This document shows, in pieces, positions 18,285 through 25,985 of a DNA stretch of 40,264 nt. This stretch comes from CG2-30-36-16 sp964372115 (GTDB lineage Bacteria > Bacteroidota > Ignavibacteria > Ignavibacteriales > Ignavibacteriaceae), in contig CAYJPN010000042.1 of the NCBI GenBank assembly GCA_964372115.1, forward strand, positions 1-40,264, read 5' to 3'. The notes below the pieces were generated by a model that ran no database searches, was not told the DNA's origin, and was given only the letters and a program-made list of their open reading frames with translations. A program made the position numbers and the translations under genes. Every line of letters starts with the position of its first letter. The first letter of the stretch is position 1.

Positions 18285-19241
18285 ATGTCAATCGTTTTTG
18301 GTCCAATACCATCCCGCAGATTAGGTAGAAGTCTTGGCATCAATAATATTCCGCCTAAGGTTTGTAGCTATTCATGCGTTTATTGCCAGGTTGGTTTTAC
18401 TGATACTATGTCTATTAAAAGAAGAGAATACTTTTCGCCTGATGAAATTTATAAAGAACTATCCGGGAAAATAATTCAAATAAAAAAAGCAGGTGAAAAA
18501 ATCGATTACCTGTCTTTCGTTCCCGAAGGTGAACCTACTCTCGATATTAATATCGGAAACACGATAGAAAAATTGAGTCAACTCGGAATAAAAATTGCGG
18601 TGATTACAAATGCCTCTTTACTGCGTGATGAAGAAGTTAGAAGCGATTTGATGAAAGCCGATTGGGTTTCCGTAAAGGTTGATACGGTTGACGAAGACAT
18701 CTGGCGCAAAATTAACAGACCGCACGGTTCTCTTGAACTTAAAGCAGTTTTAACCGGTATAGAAAAATTTGCGGATTCTTATAAAGGAGTTCTGGTAACT
18801 GAAACGATGCTTGTGAAAGGAATAAATGACGGTATAGAATGTCTTGCTAAAACAGCTACAACAATAAGTCGTTTTAGAACAGATAAATCATATCTTTTAG
18901 TGCCAATACGTCCGCCGGCAGAAAAATTTATTGAGCCGGCAACTGAAGAAAATTTGAATATGGCTTACCAAATATTCAACGGCAAATTAAATAATGTTGA
19001 AATGCTGATTAATAGCGAAGGAAATAATTTTACTTACTTGTCTGATACAAAGCGAGAGCTATTAAATATACTTGCCGTACACCCGATGCGGAAAAAAGCG
19101 GTTGAGGAATATTTGTTGAAGTCAAATACTAATTGGAATTTAATAGATAATTTAATTGACGCTGATGAATTGAAAATAGTAAAATACAACAATGCTACGT
19201 ACTTAGTAAAAAATATTAAAAGGTGTGCTTATGGCAATTAG
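18285..19241 (+). CDS. Radical SAM protein, COG0731-like (second paralogue)
   Basis: The 318-residue radical SAM enzyme has the cluster motif CSYSCVYC within a GPIPSRRLG...GINN context, as in the protein at 14137. It lacks the extra cysteines after the motif, which shows divergence of the two copies. Later shared blocks are VSVKVDTVDEDIWRKINRPH and LLNILAVHPM. AAAAGGAAAAGT is a fair ribosome site before ATG 18285. Its stop overlaps the next gene by 11 bp, so the two are translationally linked. The substrate is unknown; wyosine-type tRNA chemistry is unlikely to be assumed from COG membership alone. Confidence 0.87.
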   Translation: MSIVFGPIPSRRLGRSLGINNIPPKVCSYSCVYCQVGFTDTMSIKRREYFSPDEIYKELSGKIIQIKKAGEKIDYLSFVPEGEPTLDINIGNTIEKLSQLGIKIAVITNASLLRDEEVRSDLMKADWVSVKVDTVDEDIWRKINRPHGSLELKAVLTGIEKFADSYKGVLVTETMLVKGINDGIECLAKTATTISRFRTDKSYLLVPIRPPAEKFIEPATEENLNMAYQIFNGKLNNVEMLINSEGNNFTYLSDTKRELLNILAVHPMRKKAVEEYLLKSNTNWNLIDNLIDADELKIVKYNNATYLVKNIKRCAYGN

Positions 19242-19542
19242 CAAAAAATATTCGAAAGATAAAAAATCTTGCAGCGTTACTTTTAAGCTATCAAAGGAGC
19301 TTTGCGCCAATTTTGAAAATATAAGTTTAGTTGGAGATTTTAATGATTGGAATATTGATCAGAATAAATTCGCTCATAAAAATAAAGATGGTTCTTCATC
19401 AATTGAACTAATGCTTAAAAGCGGCAGGGAATATCAATTTAAATATTTCTGCGATGGGAGAGCCAGATTAAATGAGCCGGAAGCGGATACATATATTCAA
19501 GCGCATTTCGGCGATTCGGAAAACTCGGTTATAATAATTTAA
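19231..19542 (+). CDS. Stand-alone CBM48/AMPK-type glycogen-binding-like protein
   Basis: The 103-residue protein is a single early-set beta-sandwich. ISLVGDFNDWN near residues 30-40 and the REYQFKYFCDG segment are typical of isoamylase N-terminal and AMPK-beta glycogen-binding domains. No catalytic domain is attached. ATG 19231 lies inside the end of the radical SAM gene (11-bp overlap), behind AAAAGG. Why a carbohydrate-type module is coupled to a radical SAM enzyme is unclear. It may bind a glycan or serve as a protein-protein module. Confidence 0.82.
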   Translation: MAISKKYSKDKKSCSVTFKLSKELCANFENISLVGDFNDWNIDQNKFAHKNKDGSSSIELMLKSGREYQFKYFCDGRARLNEPEADTYIQAHFGDSENSVIII

Positions 19543-19615
19543 TAAATGAAAAACTATTTGCTTTAATATAAATAACTAATTCAAAATATTTTTCAAATAA
19601 ACACAGGAGGCTATA

Positions 19616-19858
19616 ATGCCAAACTTTGATGGAACAGGTCCGCAAGGACAAGGTGCAATGACAGGTAGACAAAGAGGTCGTTGCCGTAATGTAAAAACAC
19701 CTCAAACAACAAACCCGGAAAACCAATCCGCAGACAAAGAGGAAGTATTGTACGGACGCGGGCGTGGAGGAAACCCGCGTGGAGGCGGAATGAGAAACCG
19801 TTTTAGAGGCGGGAACGGACAGGGCAATGGCTTTGGAAGAGGAGCCGGCGGTATGTAA
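19616..19858 (+). CDS. DUF5320-like small glycine/arginine-rich protein
   Basis: This 80-residue protein begins with the family signature MPNFDGTGPQGQGAMTGRQR and then has one CR pair and a Gly/Arg/Asn-rich tail (RGGGMRNRFRGGN). A very strong ribosome site (ACAGGAGG) suggests high expression. Small proteins of this type commonly sit next to NifX-like and MinD-ferredoxin genes in anaerobes; function is unknown. The tail is low complexity and probably disordered. Confidence 0.85.
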   Translation: MPNFDGTGPQGQGAMTGRQRGRCRNVKTPQTTNPENQSADKEEVLYGRGRGGNPRGGGMRNRFRGGNGQGNGFGRGAGGM

Positions 19859-19871
19859 TTGCCGGAAAAAA

Positions 19872-20300
19872 ATGATTATAGCCGTTGCAATTGAAGACCC
19901 GGTAGACTCCTCATTATTATCTGAATCGTTTGGAAAAAGTAAGTTTTTCCTGGTTTATGATTTGGATAATAATTCGGAATCTATTTTAACCAACCCGTTT
20001 GTTACTGAATTAGGTAGAGCGGGTATTCAATCTGCACGGCTATTAATTGAGAATAATGTTGATGCAGTAATTACAAAAAAAATCGGGATAAATCCTTTCC
20101 GTTTTTTTACATCGATAAACATAAAAGTATTTCAATGTAAACAAATGATCGCTTTAAAAGCAATTCAACTGTTTAGAGATAAAAAATTAAGTGAGTTTGA
20201 AAATATATGCCAATATTTTTCTGCAGGTAGAACTCGTAGAAGATATGGCATCAATAATTTTATTAATAACAATTCAAGAAATAAAAAAGGATACTTATGA
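19872..20300 (+). CDS. NifX/NifB-like Fe-Mo cofactor-binding family protein (divergent)
   Basis: From ATG 19872 the protein has 142 residues and the fold pattern of the dinitrogenase iron-molybdenum cofactor family: IIAVAIEDP start, SESFGKSKFFLVYD replacing the usual EHFGRC block, and GIQSARLLIENNVDAVITKKIG. The cysteine normally found after FGR is missing here (FGKSKF), and a basic tail of about 30 residues is added, so this copy has probably diverged. An upstream ATG at 19827 would overlap the DUF5320-like gene and add a non-family leader. The last four bases overlap the next gene (ATGA). Confidence 0.78.
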   Translation: MIIAVAIEDPVDSSLLSESFGKSKFFLVYDLDNNSESILTNPFVTELGRAGIQSARLLIENNVDAVITKKIGINPFRFFTSINIKVFQCKQMIALKAIQLFRDKKLSEFENICQYFSAGRTRRRYGINNFINNNSRNKKGYL

Positions 20301-20665
20301 ATTATAGGTTAGCAGTAGCAATTGAAGAAATTGGTACAGAGGAAAGGGTTGCCGAACATTTCGGAAGATGTTCAAAATTTAATGTATGTGAATTAGATGA
20401 ACAAAAAAAACTACTAAAGATGGAAACATTTTTTAATCCCTTAGCTGGAGAACATGGTGGCGCTTGCCAGTTACCCGGTTATGTAAAACAATTTAATGTC
20501 GGTGCAATTATTGCCGGTGGTATGGGGCAAAAAGCAGTCACAAATTTTTTATCGTTCGGCATTGCTGTTATAACAGCTCCGGGTCTTCTTTATGAAGAGG
20601 CAATAAATCAGTTTGTCCAGGGCAAGTTAGTGGGCTATGAAGTATGCAAGCATGAGCATAATTAA
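20297..20665 (+). CDS. NifX-like Fe-Mo cofactor-binding family protein
   Basis: This 122-residue single-domain protein has EHFGRCSKF near residues 20-28 and HGGACQLPGYV near 53-63, both with cysteine, and IIAGGMGQKAV near 70-80. The family binds iron-sulfur or Fe-Mo type clusters; no nitrogenase genes are in the window, so a nitrogenase role is not implied. It is translationally coupled to the upstream gene through an ATGA overlap and precedes the MinD-ferredoxin pair by 14 bp. C-terminal KHEHN may contribute metal ligands. Confidence 0.88.
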   Translation: MNYRLAVAIEEIGTEERVAEHFGRCSKFNVCELDEQKKLLKMETFFNPLAGEHGGACQLPGYVKQFNVGAIIAGGMGQKAVTNFLSFGIAVITAPGLLYEEAINQFVQGKLVGYEVCKHEHN

Positions 20666-20679
20666 AAAAAGAGGGTAGG

Positions 20680-21543
20680 ATGATAATATCTATTGCTTCC
20701 GGCAAGGGAGGAACCGGTAAAACAACTGTTGCCGTCGCTCTAGCATCCGCGCTAAAAAAGTGTGCTTATATTGATTGTGATGTGGAGGAACCGAACGGGC
20801 ATATTTTATTAAAGCCAGAAATTCAATCTGAAACTGCTTTTCAAAAATTGCTTCCTAAAATTGAATACAGTAAATGTACTTTTTGCGGTAAATGCGTAGA
20901 GGTTTGCGAGTTTAATGCACTACTGAATTTCAAAACTGAAATTGTACTATTAGAAGAACTATGTCACAGTTGTGGCGCGTGCAGTTACTTTTGCCCGGAA
21001 AATGCGATTACCGAAGAAGGCAAAACATTAGGTTTTGTTCGCAAAGGAATAGTCGAAAATTACGACATACAGTTTTACGACGGCATTTTGAATATCGGAG
21101 AAGCAACTGCGGCCCCGCTCATTAGGGAAGTAAAATTAAAAATTCTACCTGATAGGGTAAATATTATCGATTCACCTCCCGGCACCTCATGCTCAATGGT
21201 TGAAGCTGTTAGAAATTCCGATTACTCTATTCTTGTAACGGAATCTACTCCGTTTGGTTTGCACGACCTAAAACTTGCCGTTGATGTTTTGGGCATGCTT
21301 GTAATTCCGTTTGGTGTTGTGATTAATAAGTATGATGAATCGTTCAAAGAATTGGAAGCGTATTTGGAAGAGAAGAAAATTCCTATTTTTATGAAAATAC
21401 CATTCGATAAATCAATTGCCGTTGCCTATTCAAAAGGAGCAATTCCGCACAAAGTCTTTGAAAAAATGGGTATCGATTTTGGCAAAATGTTCGATCAAAT
21501 AAATAGAGCGGTTGCCGCATTAAACGGGGGGACAAATGAGTGA
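20680..21543 (+). CDS. MinD-superfamily ATPase with inserted ferredoxin domain (A)
   Basis: The 287-residue protein is a ParA/MinD-type P-loop ATPase (GKGGTGKTT near residue 8, DSPPGTSCS near 165) interrupted at about 60-110 by a two-cluster ferredoxin domain. The cluster motifs are CTFCGKCVEVC and CHSCGACSYFC. This COG1149 architecture couples ATP hydrolysis to iron-sulfur chemistry, but its reaction is not established. AGAGGGTAGG gives a ribosome site. The gene overlaps the next, a paralogue, by 8 bp, so the two are probably made together and may form a heterodimer. Confidence 0.92.
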   Translation: MIISIASGKGGTGKTTVAVALASALKKCAYIDCDVEEPNGHILLKPEIQSETAFQKLLPKIEYSKCTFCGKCVEVCEFNALLNFKTEIVLLEELCHSCGACSYFCPENAITEEGKTLGFVRKGIVENYDIQFYDGILNIGEATAAPLIREVKLKILPDRVNIIDSPPGTSCSMVEAVRNSDYSILVTESTPFGLHDLKLAVDVLGMLVIPFGVVINKYDESFKELEAYLEEKKIPIFMKIPFDKSIAVAYSKGAIPHKVFEKMGIDFGKMFDQINRAVAALNGGTNE

Positions 21544-22417
21544 TAAAAAGTATAATCAGATAGTATTTCTCAGCGGCAAAGGGGGAACCGGTAAAACAAC
21601 TTTTGCAGCATCTTTTGCAAAAATTATTGAAGAGAAAATTGTTATCGACTGTGATGTTGACGCCGCAAATTTGTATTTACTTCTTAAACCAAAAAAAAAT
21701 AAAGAGAGTAAATTTATCGGCGGCAAAAAAGCTGAAATTGATGAACTTAAATGCAGCGGCTGCGGTTTGTGTGAAGAAGTTTGCAGATTTGATGCAATAA
21801 AAAATTTCAAGATAGATCCATTTGGCTGCGAAGGCTGCGGGTTTTGCGTACGGGTATGCCCCGATAATGCAATTTCTTTTGAACCAAATGTATCGGGAAC
21901 ATTTTCTGAAGGCAAACTTGAAGACAAATCAATTTTTTTTCAGGCAAGGCTTCACCCTGGTGAAGGGAATTCAGGCAAACTTGTAAGTGAAATAAAAAAG
22001 CAAGCATTAAACAATATAAACGAAAAAACAGAATGGATAATTATTGACGGACCGCCGGGCATTGGATGCCCGGTTAACGCAAGTTTAGCCGGTTCTGATT
22101 TTATTGTGCTTATAGCGGAGCCAACTCTTTCCGGCTTACACGATTTAAGAAGATTAATTGAATTGTTAAGAAGATTTAAACTCCCTTACGGAATAATTAT
22201 AAACAAGTACGATATTAACGAAGGGATTACAGCTGTAATTACTGAACTTGCAAATAGAAGTGAGACTACACTTCTTGGCAAAATAGCATTTAACCCCGAC
22301 TTTGTTCATTCACTTCAATTGGGTAAAACAATAATCGAATATAATTCAGAAATCAAAACTCAGATTGAAGAAATTTGGGCAAAAATTAAATTTCAAATAA
22401 AAACATTAAAAAACTAA
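21536..22417 (+). CDS. MinD-superfamily ATPase with inserted ferredoxin domain (B)
   Basis: The 293-residue paralogue has the same layout: P-loop GKGGTGKTT near residue 14, an inserted ferredoxin with CSGCGLCEEVC and CEGCGFCVRVC, then DGPPGIGCP near 170 and a C-terminal MinD-like half. AACGGGGGGAC upstream acts as ribosome site within the preceding gene. It precedes another NifX-like gene by 12 bp. Such tandem pairs occur with NifX-like and DUF5320 genes in many anaerobes, which supports a shared complex; the substrate is unknown. Confidence 0.92.
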   Translation: MSDKKYNQIVFLSGKGGTGKTTFAASFAKIIEEKIVIDCDVDAANLYLLLKPKKNKESKFIGGKKAEIDELKCSGCGLCEEVCRFDAIKNFKIDPFGCEGCGFCVRVCPDNAISFEPNVSGTFSEGKLEDKSIFFQARLHPGEGNSGKLVSEIKKQALNNINEKTEWIIIDGPPGIGCPVNASLAGSDFIVLIAEPTLSGLHDLRRLIELLRRFKLPYGIIINKYDINEGITAVITELANRSETTLLGKIAFNPDFVHSLQLGKTIIEYNSEIKTQIEEIWAKIKFQIKTLKN

Positions 22418-22429
22418 GGAATAAAAAAA

Positions 22430-22750
22430 ATGAAAATTGCTGTAACATCTACTGGCAACTCGATGGACGCACTGATAAGCGAACAATTCGGACGCTGTCA
22501 ATATTTTATAATTGTCGATTCGGAAACGATGAACTTCGAGGTTGTAACAAACATTGGAGAACAAATGCAAAGCGGTGCAGGCCCGAAGGCTGCGGAGCTA
22601 ATAATTAATAAAAATGTCGGGGTGCTGTTAACAGGCCGCGTTGGTGATAAAGCCGAGCAAGCTCTGCAAAGAGGGAAGATAAAAATTATTGACAATCTAA
22701 AAGGATCACTAAAAGTTAAAGAAGCTGTAAACAATTATTTAACACAATAA
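22430..22750 (+). CDS. NifX-like family protein (MTH1175 type)
   Basis: This is a compact 106-residue member of the dinitrogenase iron-molybdenum cofactor family, with SEQFGRCQYFIIVD near residues 17-30 and LLTGRVGDKAEQAL near 66-79. It carries one conserved cysteine. It closes the gene run that starts at 19616. No clear terminator follows within the next 200 bp. It probably accepts or carries a cluster assembled by the MinD-ferredoxin ATPases, an inference from neighbours. Confidence 0.88.
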   Translation: MKIAVTSTGNSMDALISEQFGRCQYFIIVDSETMNFEVVTNIGEQMQSGAGPKAAELIINKNVGVLLTGRVGDKAEQALQRGKIKIIDNLKGSLKVKEAVNNYLTQ

Positions 22751-22946
22751 TCGTATTTAAAATTTTTTGTAAAAATATTAAAACACAAATATTTTATTCC
22801 GCAATACTGTAAGCAAAGTGTTCTCTAAATTTTTCGATAACAATATATTGAACTGTAGTGGTCAAATCATTAAAATTTATTAACAAGATCGCATTTAAAA
22901 ATAATGCATCCTATAATATGATAATTTAAAAGTTTAGGTTTGTTAA

Positions 22947-23786
22947 ATGGATGTTCTTATAAATGTCTTAAAAGAGTCTGTTCAAGTTACGCTATTTGTT
23001 TTGTTGATGATGGTTGCTGTTGATATTATTAATGTTAAAACAAAAGGCAAATTAGAAGCAATACTTCAAAGCGGCAGAAGATGGAAGCAATATGTTGTAG
23101 CTTCGCTGCTCGGTGCTGCACCCGGTTGTCTTGGTTCCTTTGCCGGTGTTTCGCTTTATATTCATGGGATGATAAGTTTTGGTGCGCTTACAGGTTTAAT
23201 GTTTGCCACAGCCGGTGACGAGCAATTTATTATGCTTGCCATGTTTCCTAAAACCGCGCTTGTAATGTTTGGAATTCTTTTTGTTCTTGGAATATTTGCA
23301 GGGTATTTTACTGACTACCTTGTGAAAAAACTCGAAATAAAAACATGTACCGATTGTGAAGTTAAACTGTACCATTCCGGTAAGGAAGGATACAGCCATT
23401 ATCTTAAAGATCATATTTGGGCGCATATTATAAAAGGGCATTTGTTAAGAATATTTATATGGACGTTTGGCGCTCTATTAGTTGTTGAATTCGGGATGAG
23501 TTTTATTGACCTTAAGAGCATTACAGCGGAATACACTTTCGGACTTTTAATTCTCGGGGCGGTGATAGGCATAATTCCGGAATCCGGTCCGCACTTAATT
23601 TTTGTAATGCTTTTTGCAAAAGGATTGATTCCATTCTCGGTTTTGTTTACAAGTTCTGTCGTGCAGGATGGGCATGGCATGTTGCCTATGCTTTCATATT
23701 CCGTAAAAGACTCGTTACGAATAAAAGTATTTAATTTTGTTTTCGGATTGTCTATCGGACTAATAATATATTCTTTTGGATATTAA
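22947..23786 (+). CDS. Predicted 10-TM heavy-metal exporter (ArsP_2-like)
   Basis: The 279-residue inner-membrane protein has about eight to ten hydrophobic helices in two groups, split by a polar central loop (about 130-160) with CTDC and several histidines (YHSGKEGYSHYLKDHIWAH). The motifs GAAPGCLGSF and GIIPESGPH recur in equivalent places of the two halves, as expected for an inverted-repeat transporter. It fits the putative manganese/heavy-metal exporter family (ArsP_2). The histidine/cysteine loop suggests a metal substrate. Coming 196 bp after the NifX-like gene, it may belong to the same regulon. Confidence 0.8.
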   Translation: MDVLINVLKESVQVTLFVLLMMVAVDIINVKTKGKLEAILQSGRRWKQYVVASLLGAAPGCLGSFAGVSLYIHGMISFGALTGLMFATAGDEQFIMLAMFPKTALVMFGILFVLGIFAGYFTDYLVKKLEIKTCTDCEVKLYHSGKEGYSHYLKDHIWAHIIKGHLLRIFIWTFGALLVVEFGMSFIDLKSITAEYTFGLLILGAVIGIIPESGPHLIFVMLFAKGLIPFSVLFTSSVVQDGHGMLPMLSYSVKDSLRIKVFNFVFGLSIGLIIYSFGY

Positions 23787-23888
23787 TGTCCCAATTCAAT
23801 TACGGAAATTAAAATTACCGGGTTGGCAAAGGCATCAAAATAAATAATAGGAAAATTAAATAACAAATTGTTGTTGTTGGAAAAAGAA

Positions 23889-24323
23889 ATGAAGGATGAT
23901 TTGCAATTACAAGCAGTTAAAACTAAATCAATTATTATCGAATTGCCGCTGCCGGTAAATACATACGATATTGATGTTGCCGGGCATGTAAATAATATTG
24001 TTTATATTCGCTGGTTAGAAGATTTACGAAACATGTTGTTTTCAAAAATTCTTTCTTTTAAAAAGTTGTTAGCATTAAACCATTATTTTGTTGTAGCGTC
24101 GTCAGACATAAAATATAAAAAAATGATAAAGCTGTTTGATAAACCTGTCGGAAAAATGTTATTGCAAAGTTATTCCCATGGAGTATTTGTACTTCAAACA
24201 GAAATAATTCTTGATGACAGTATTGCTTTTACCGCTATTCAAAAATGCGTGCTGATTAATCTTGCCGATAATAAAATGGTAAATGGAAACCTGGATGATG
24301 TTTTAATCAATTTTAAAGAATGA
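23889..24323 (+). CDS. Hotdog-fold acyl thioesterase
   Basis: The protein has about 144 residues from ATG 23889. YDIDVAGHVNNIVYIRWLEDLR holds the Asp and HVNN pattern of 4-hydroxybenzoyl-CoA thioesterase-type enzymes. It is a single hotdog domain, cytoplasmic, and presumably hydrolyses an acyl-CoA or acyl-ACP. The TTG at 23868 is a less likely start. The gene lies about 100 bp after the metal exporter and is not clearly linked to it by function. Confidence 0.82.
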   Translation: MKDDLQLQAVKTKSIIIELPLPVNTYDIDVAGHVNNIVYIRWLEDLRNMLFSKILSFKKLLALNHYFVVASSDIKYKKMIKLFDKPVGKMLLQSYSHGVFVLQTEIILDDSIAFTAIQKCVLINLADNKMVNGNLDDVLINFKE

Positions 24324-24502
24324 TCCCTCTTTTATTGTAAGTTTATTTTTCATTTTTGTAGAAAGGAGAATAACCGTTAAAAATTTATTTATAAAAGATG
24401 ATTTAATATATTAGCGCTTTCATTAATGAAATTTATTTTTTGAATAGCTTTAATATAACCCCGCATTTATCGTACATGCAATCAATTTCTTGTAATTAAA
24501 CT

Positions 24503-25780
24503 ATGACGAACAGAGGAAACCTTATCAATCAATCTAAAAAAGCCATAGAAGATTTCCCACTTGAGGAAGTTCCACTTGACAACCGGAAAAGTTTCTGGTC
24601 TTTGACGTCGGTTCTGCTCGGATTTACTTTTTTTACCGCTACTATGTGGGCTGGTGGAGCGCTTGGTACTTCTTTTAAATTTTTCCCCGATCTATTATTG
24701 ATTATAGCGGCGGGCAATTTATTGCTTGGTGGCTATGTAGCTGCTCTCGGTTACATTGCTTACCAAAGCGGTTTGAATACTGTAATGATGGGGCGGTTTT
24801 GTTTTGGTGAAATTGGAAGCAAACTAACTGATGTAATATTGGGTATTACGCAGGTTGGATGGTATGCTTGGGGAACTGCTACTATTGCAATTATTTTAAC
24901 CGAACTGCTTGGGTTTGATAAATCATTTTCAACGTATCTAATGATTTTTTTCGGCTTCGCATTTTGCTGGACGGCAGTAATAGGATATAAAGGATTGGAG
25001 AAACTTTCTATTGTTGCCGTTCCGTTGATGATCATTCTAATATTTTTAAGTATAGGAATATCAATTAAGGATATCGGAGGAATAAAATCTCTTTTAAAAG
25101 TTGTACCGACAACGGAGCTAAGCATTGGCGCCGCATTAACAATTGAATTTGGTACATTTGCAAGCGGAGGGACACAGGCAACAAATTGGATAAGGTTTGC
25201 GTCGTCAGGTAAATCGGCAATTTCTGCAAGTTTGATCGCTTTTTTTCTCGGCAACGGATTTATGATTTTTGTCGGGTCTGTAGGCGCTTTAGTTTATCAA
25301 CAGCCTGATATTGTGGAAGTAATAAAAATTCAAGGTATTCTTGGGCTTGGAATAGTAATGTTATTCCTAAATATCTGGACAACACAGGATAATACAGTTT
25401 ATAATTTTTCAGTTGCGGGGTGTAATTTTTTTCGGACCGAAAAAAGAAAATTATTTACTTTTTTCGGTGCTGCCGTCGGTACATTGCTGGCTATACTCGG
25501 AATGTACGAATGGCTCGTTCCGTTTATTATTTTACTCGGAACGTTTATTCCCCCTATAGGTGGAATTATTATAGCAGACTTTTTTATTAAACATAAAAGA
25601 AAATACCCGCCTGTTAAAGATGTGAAACTACCTTTTATAAACTGGTACGGAATCATTTCATATATACTTGCCTCTGCAGCCGCATATTTTAGTCCATTTA
25701 CTCCTCCAATTGTAGGGATAATAATCGGATTTATCCTTTATATATCTCTTGAAAAAATTATATTCAAATTATTCAAATAA
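24503..25780 (+). CDS. NCS1-family cytosine/purine permease
   Basis: The 425-residue inner-membrane transporter has about twelve hydrophobic helices. The N-terminal EDFPLEEVPLDNRKSFW leader, the GAALTIEFGTFASGGTQATNW segment and NIWTTQDNTVYNFSVA resemble CodB-type nucleobase:cation symporters. Substrate within the family (cytosine, purines, hydantoins, thiamine precursors) cannot be decided from sequence alone. No riboswitch was recognised in the 179 bp upstream, and no nucleobase catabolic gene is adjacent. Confidence 0.87.
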   Translation: MTNRGNLINQSKKAIEDFPLEEVPLDNRKSFWSLTSVLLGFTFFTATMWAGGALGTSFKFFPDLLLIIAAGNLLLGGYVAALGYIAYQSGLNTVMMGRFCFGEIGSKLTDVILGITQVGWYAWGTATIAIILTELLGFDKSFSTYLMIFFGFAFCWTAVIGYKGLEKLSIVAVPLMIILIFLSIGISIKDIGGIKSLLKVVPTTELSIGAALTIEFGTFASGGTQATNWIRFASSGKSAISASLIAFFLGNGFMIFVGSVGALVYQQPDIVEVIKIQGILGLGIVMLFLNIWTTQDNTVYNFSVAGCNFFRTEKRKLFTFFGAAVGTLLAILGMYEWLVPFIILLGTFIPPIGGIIIADFFIKHKRKYPPVKDVKLPFINWYGIISYILASAAAYFSPFTPPIVGIIIGFILYISLEKIIFKLFK

Positions 25781-25908
25781 TTTCAAATTCAATTACAATG
25801 TTAGCCCCCAATTATGGGGAATTTGTTAATCTTAAATTTTATTTTAAGCAATAATTATCGTTGGAAGGATTGCGTCAAATTAAATAAATGCATCTATAAG
25901 ATCACGAC

Positions 25909-25935
25909 CTGCTGACGGCTATGAACCGTCGGCAG
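25909..25935. repeat. Hairpin between convergent genes
   Basis: CTGCTGACGG and CCGTCGGCAG form a 10-bp stem with one T-G pair and a 7-nt loop. No T-run follows on either strand, so it is not an obvious intrinsic terminator, although it lies between convergent genes. Confidence 0.45.
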
Positions 25936-25985
25936 ATAGTGTATGCAAAATGATGTGCTGAAATTATTCAATTACTATTTGGATA

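Noticed and set aside
19616..22750. Nitrogenase cofactor cluster
   Set aside because: NifX-like genes alone do not imply nitrogen fixation; nifH, nifD, nifK and nifB are absent here.
24324..24502. Purine riboswitch ahead of the nucleobase permease
   Set aside because: The conserved loop and core sequences of purine riboswitches were not found in this stretch.
25909..25935. Bidirectional intrinsic terminator
   Set aside because: A sound hairpin, but no T-run on either strand.
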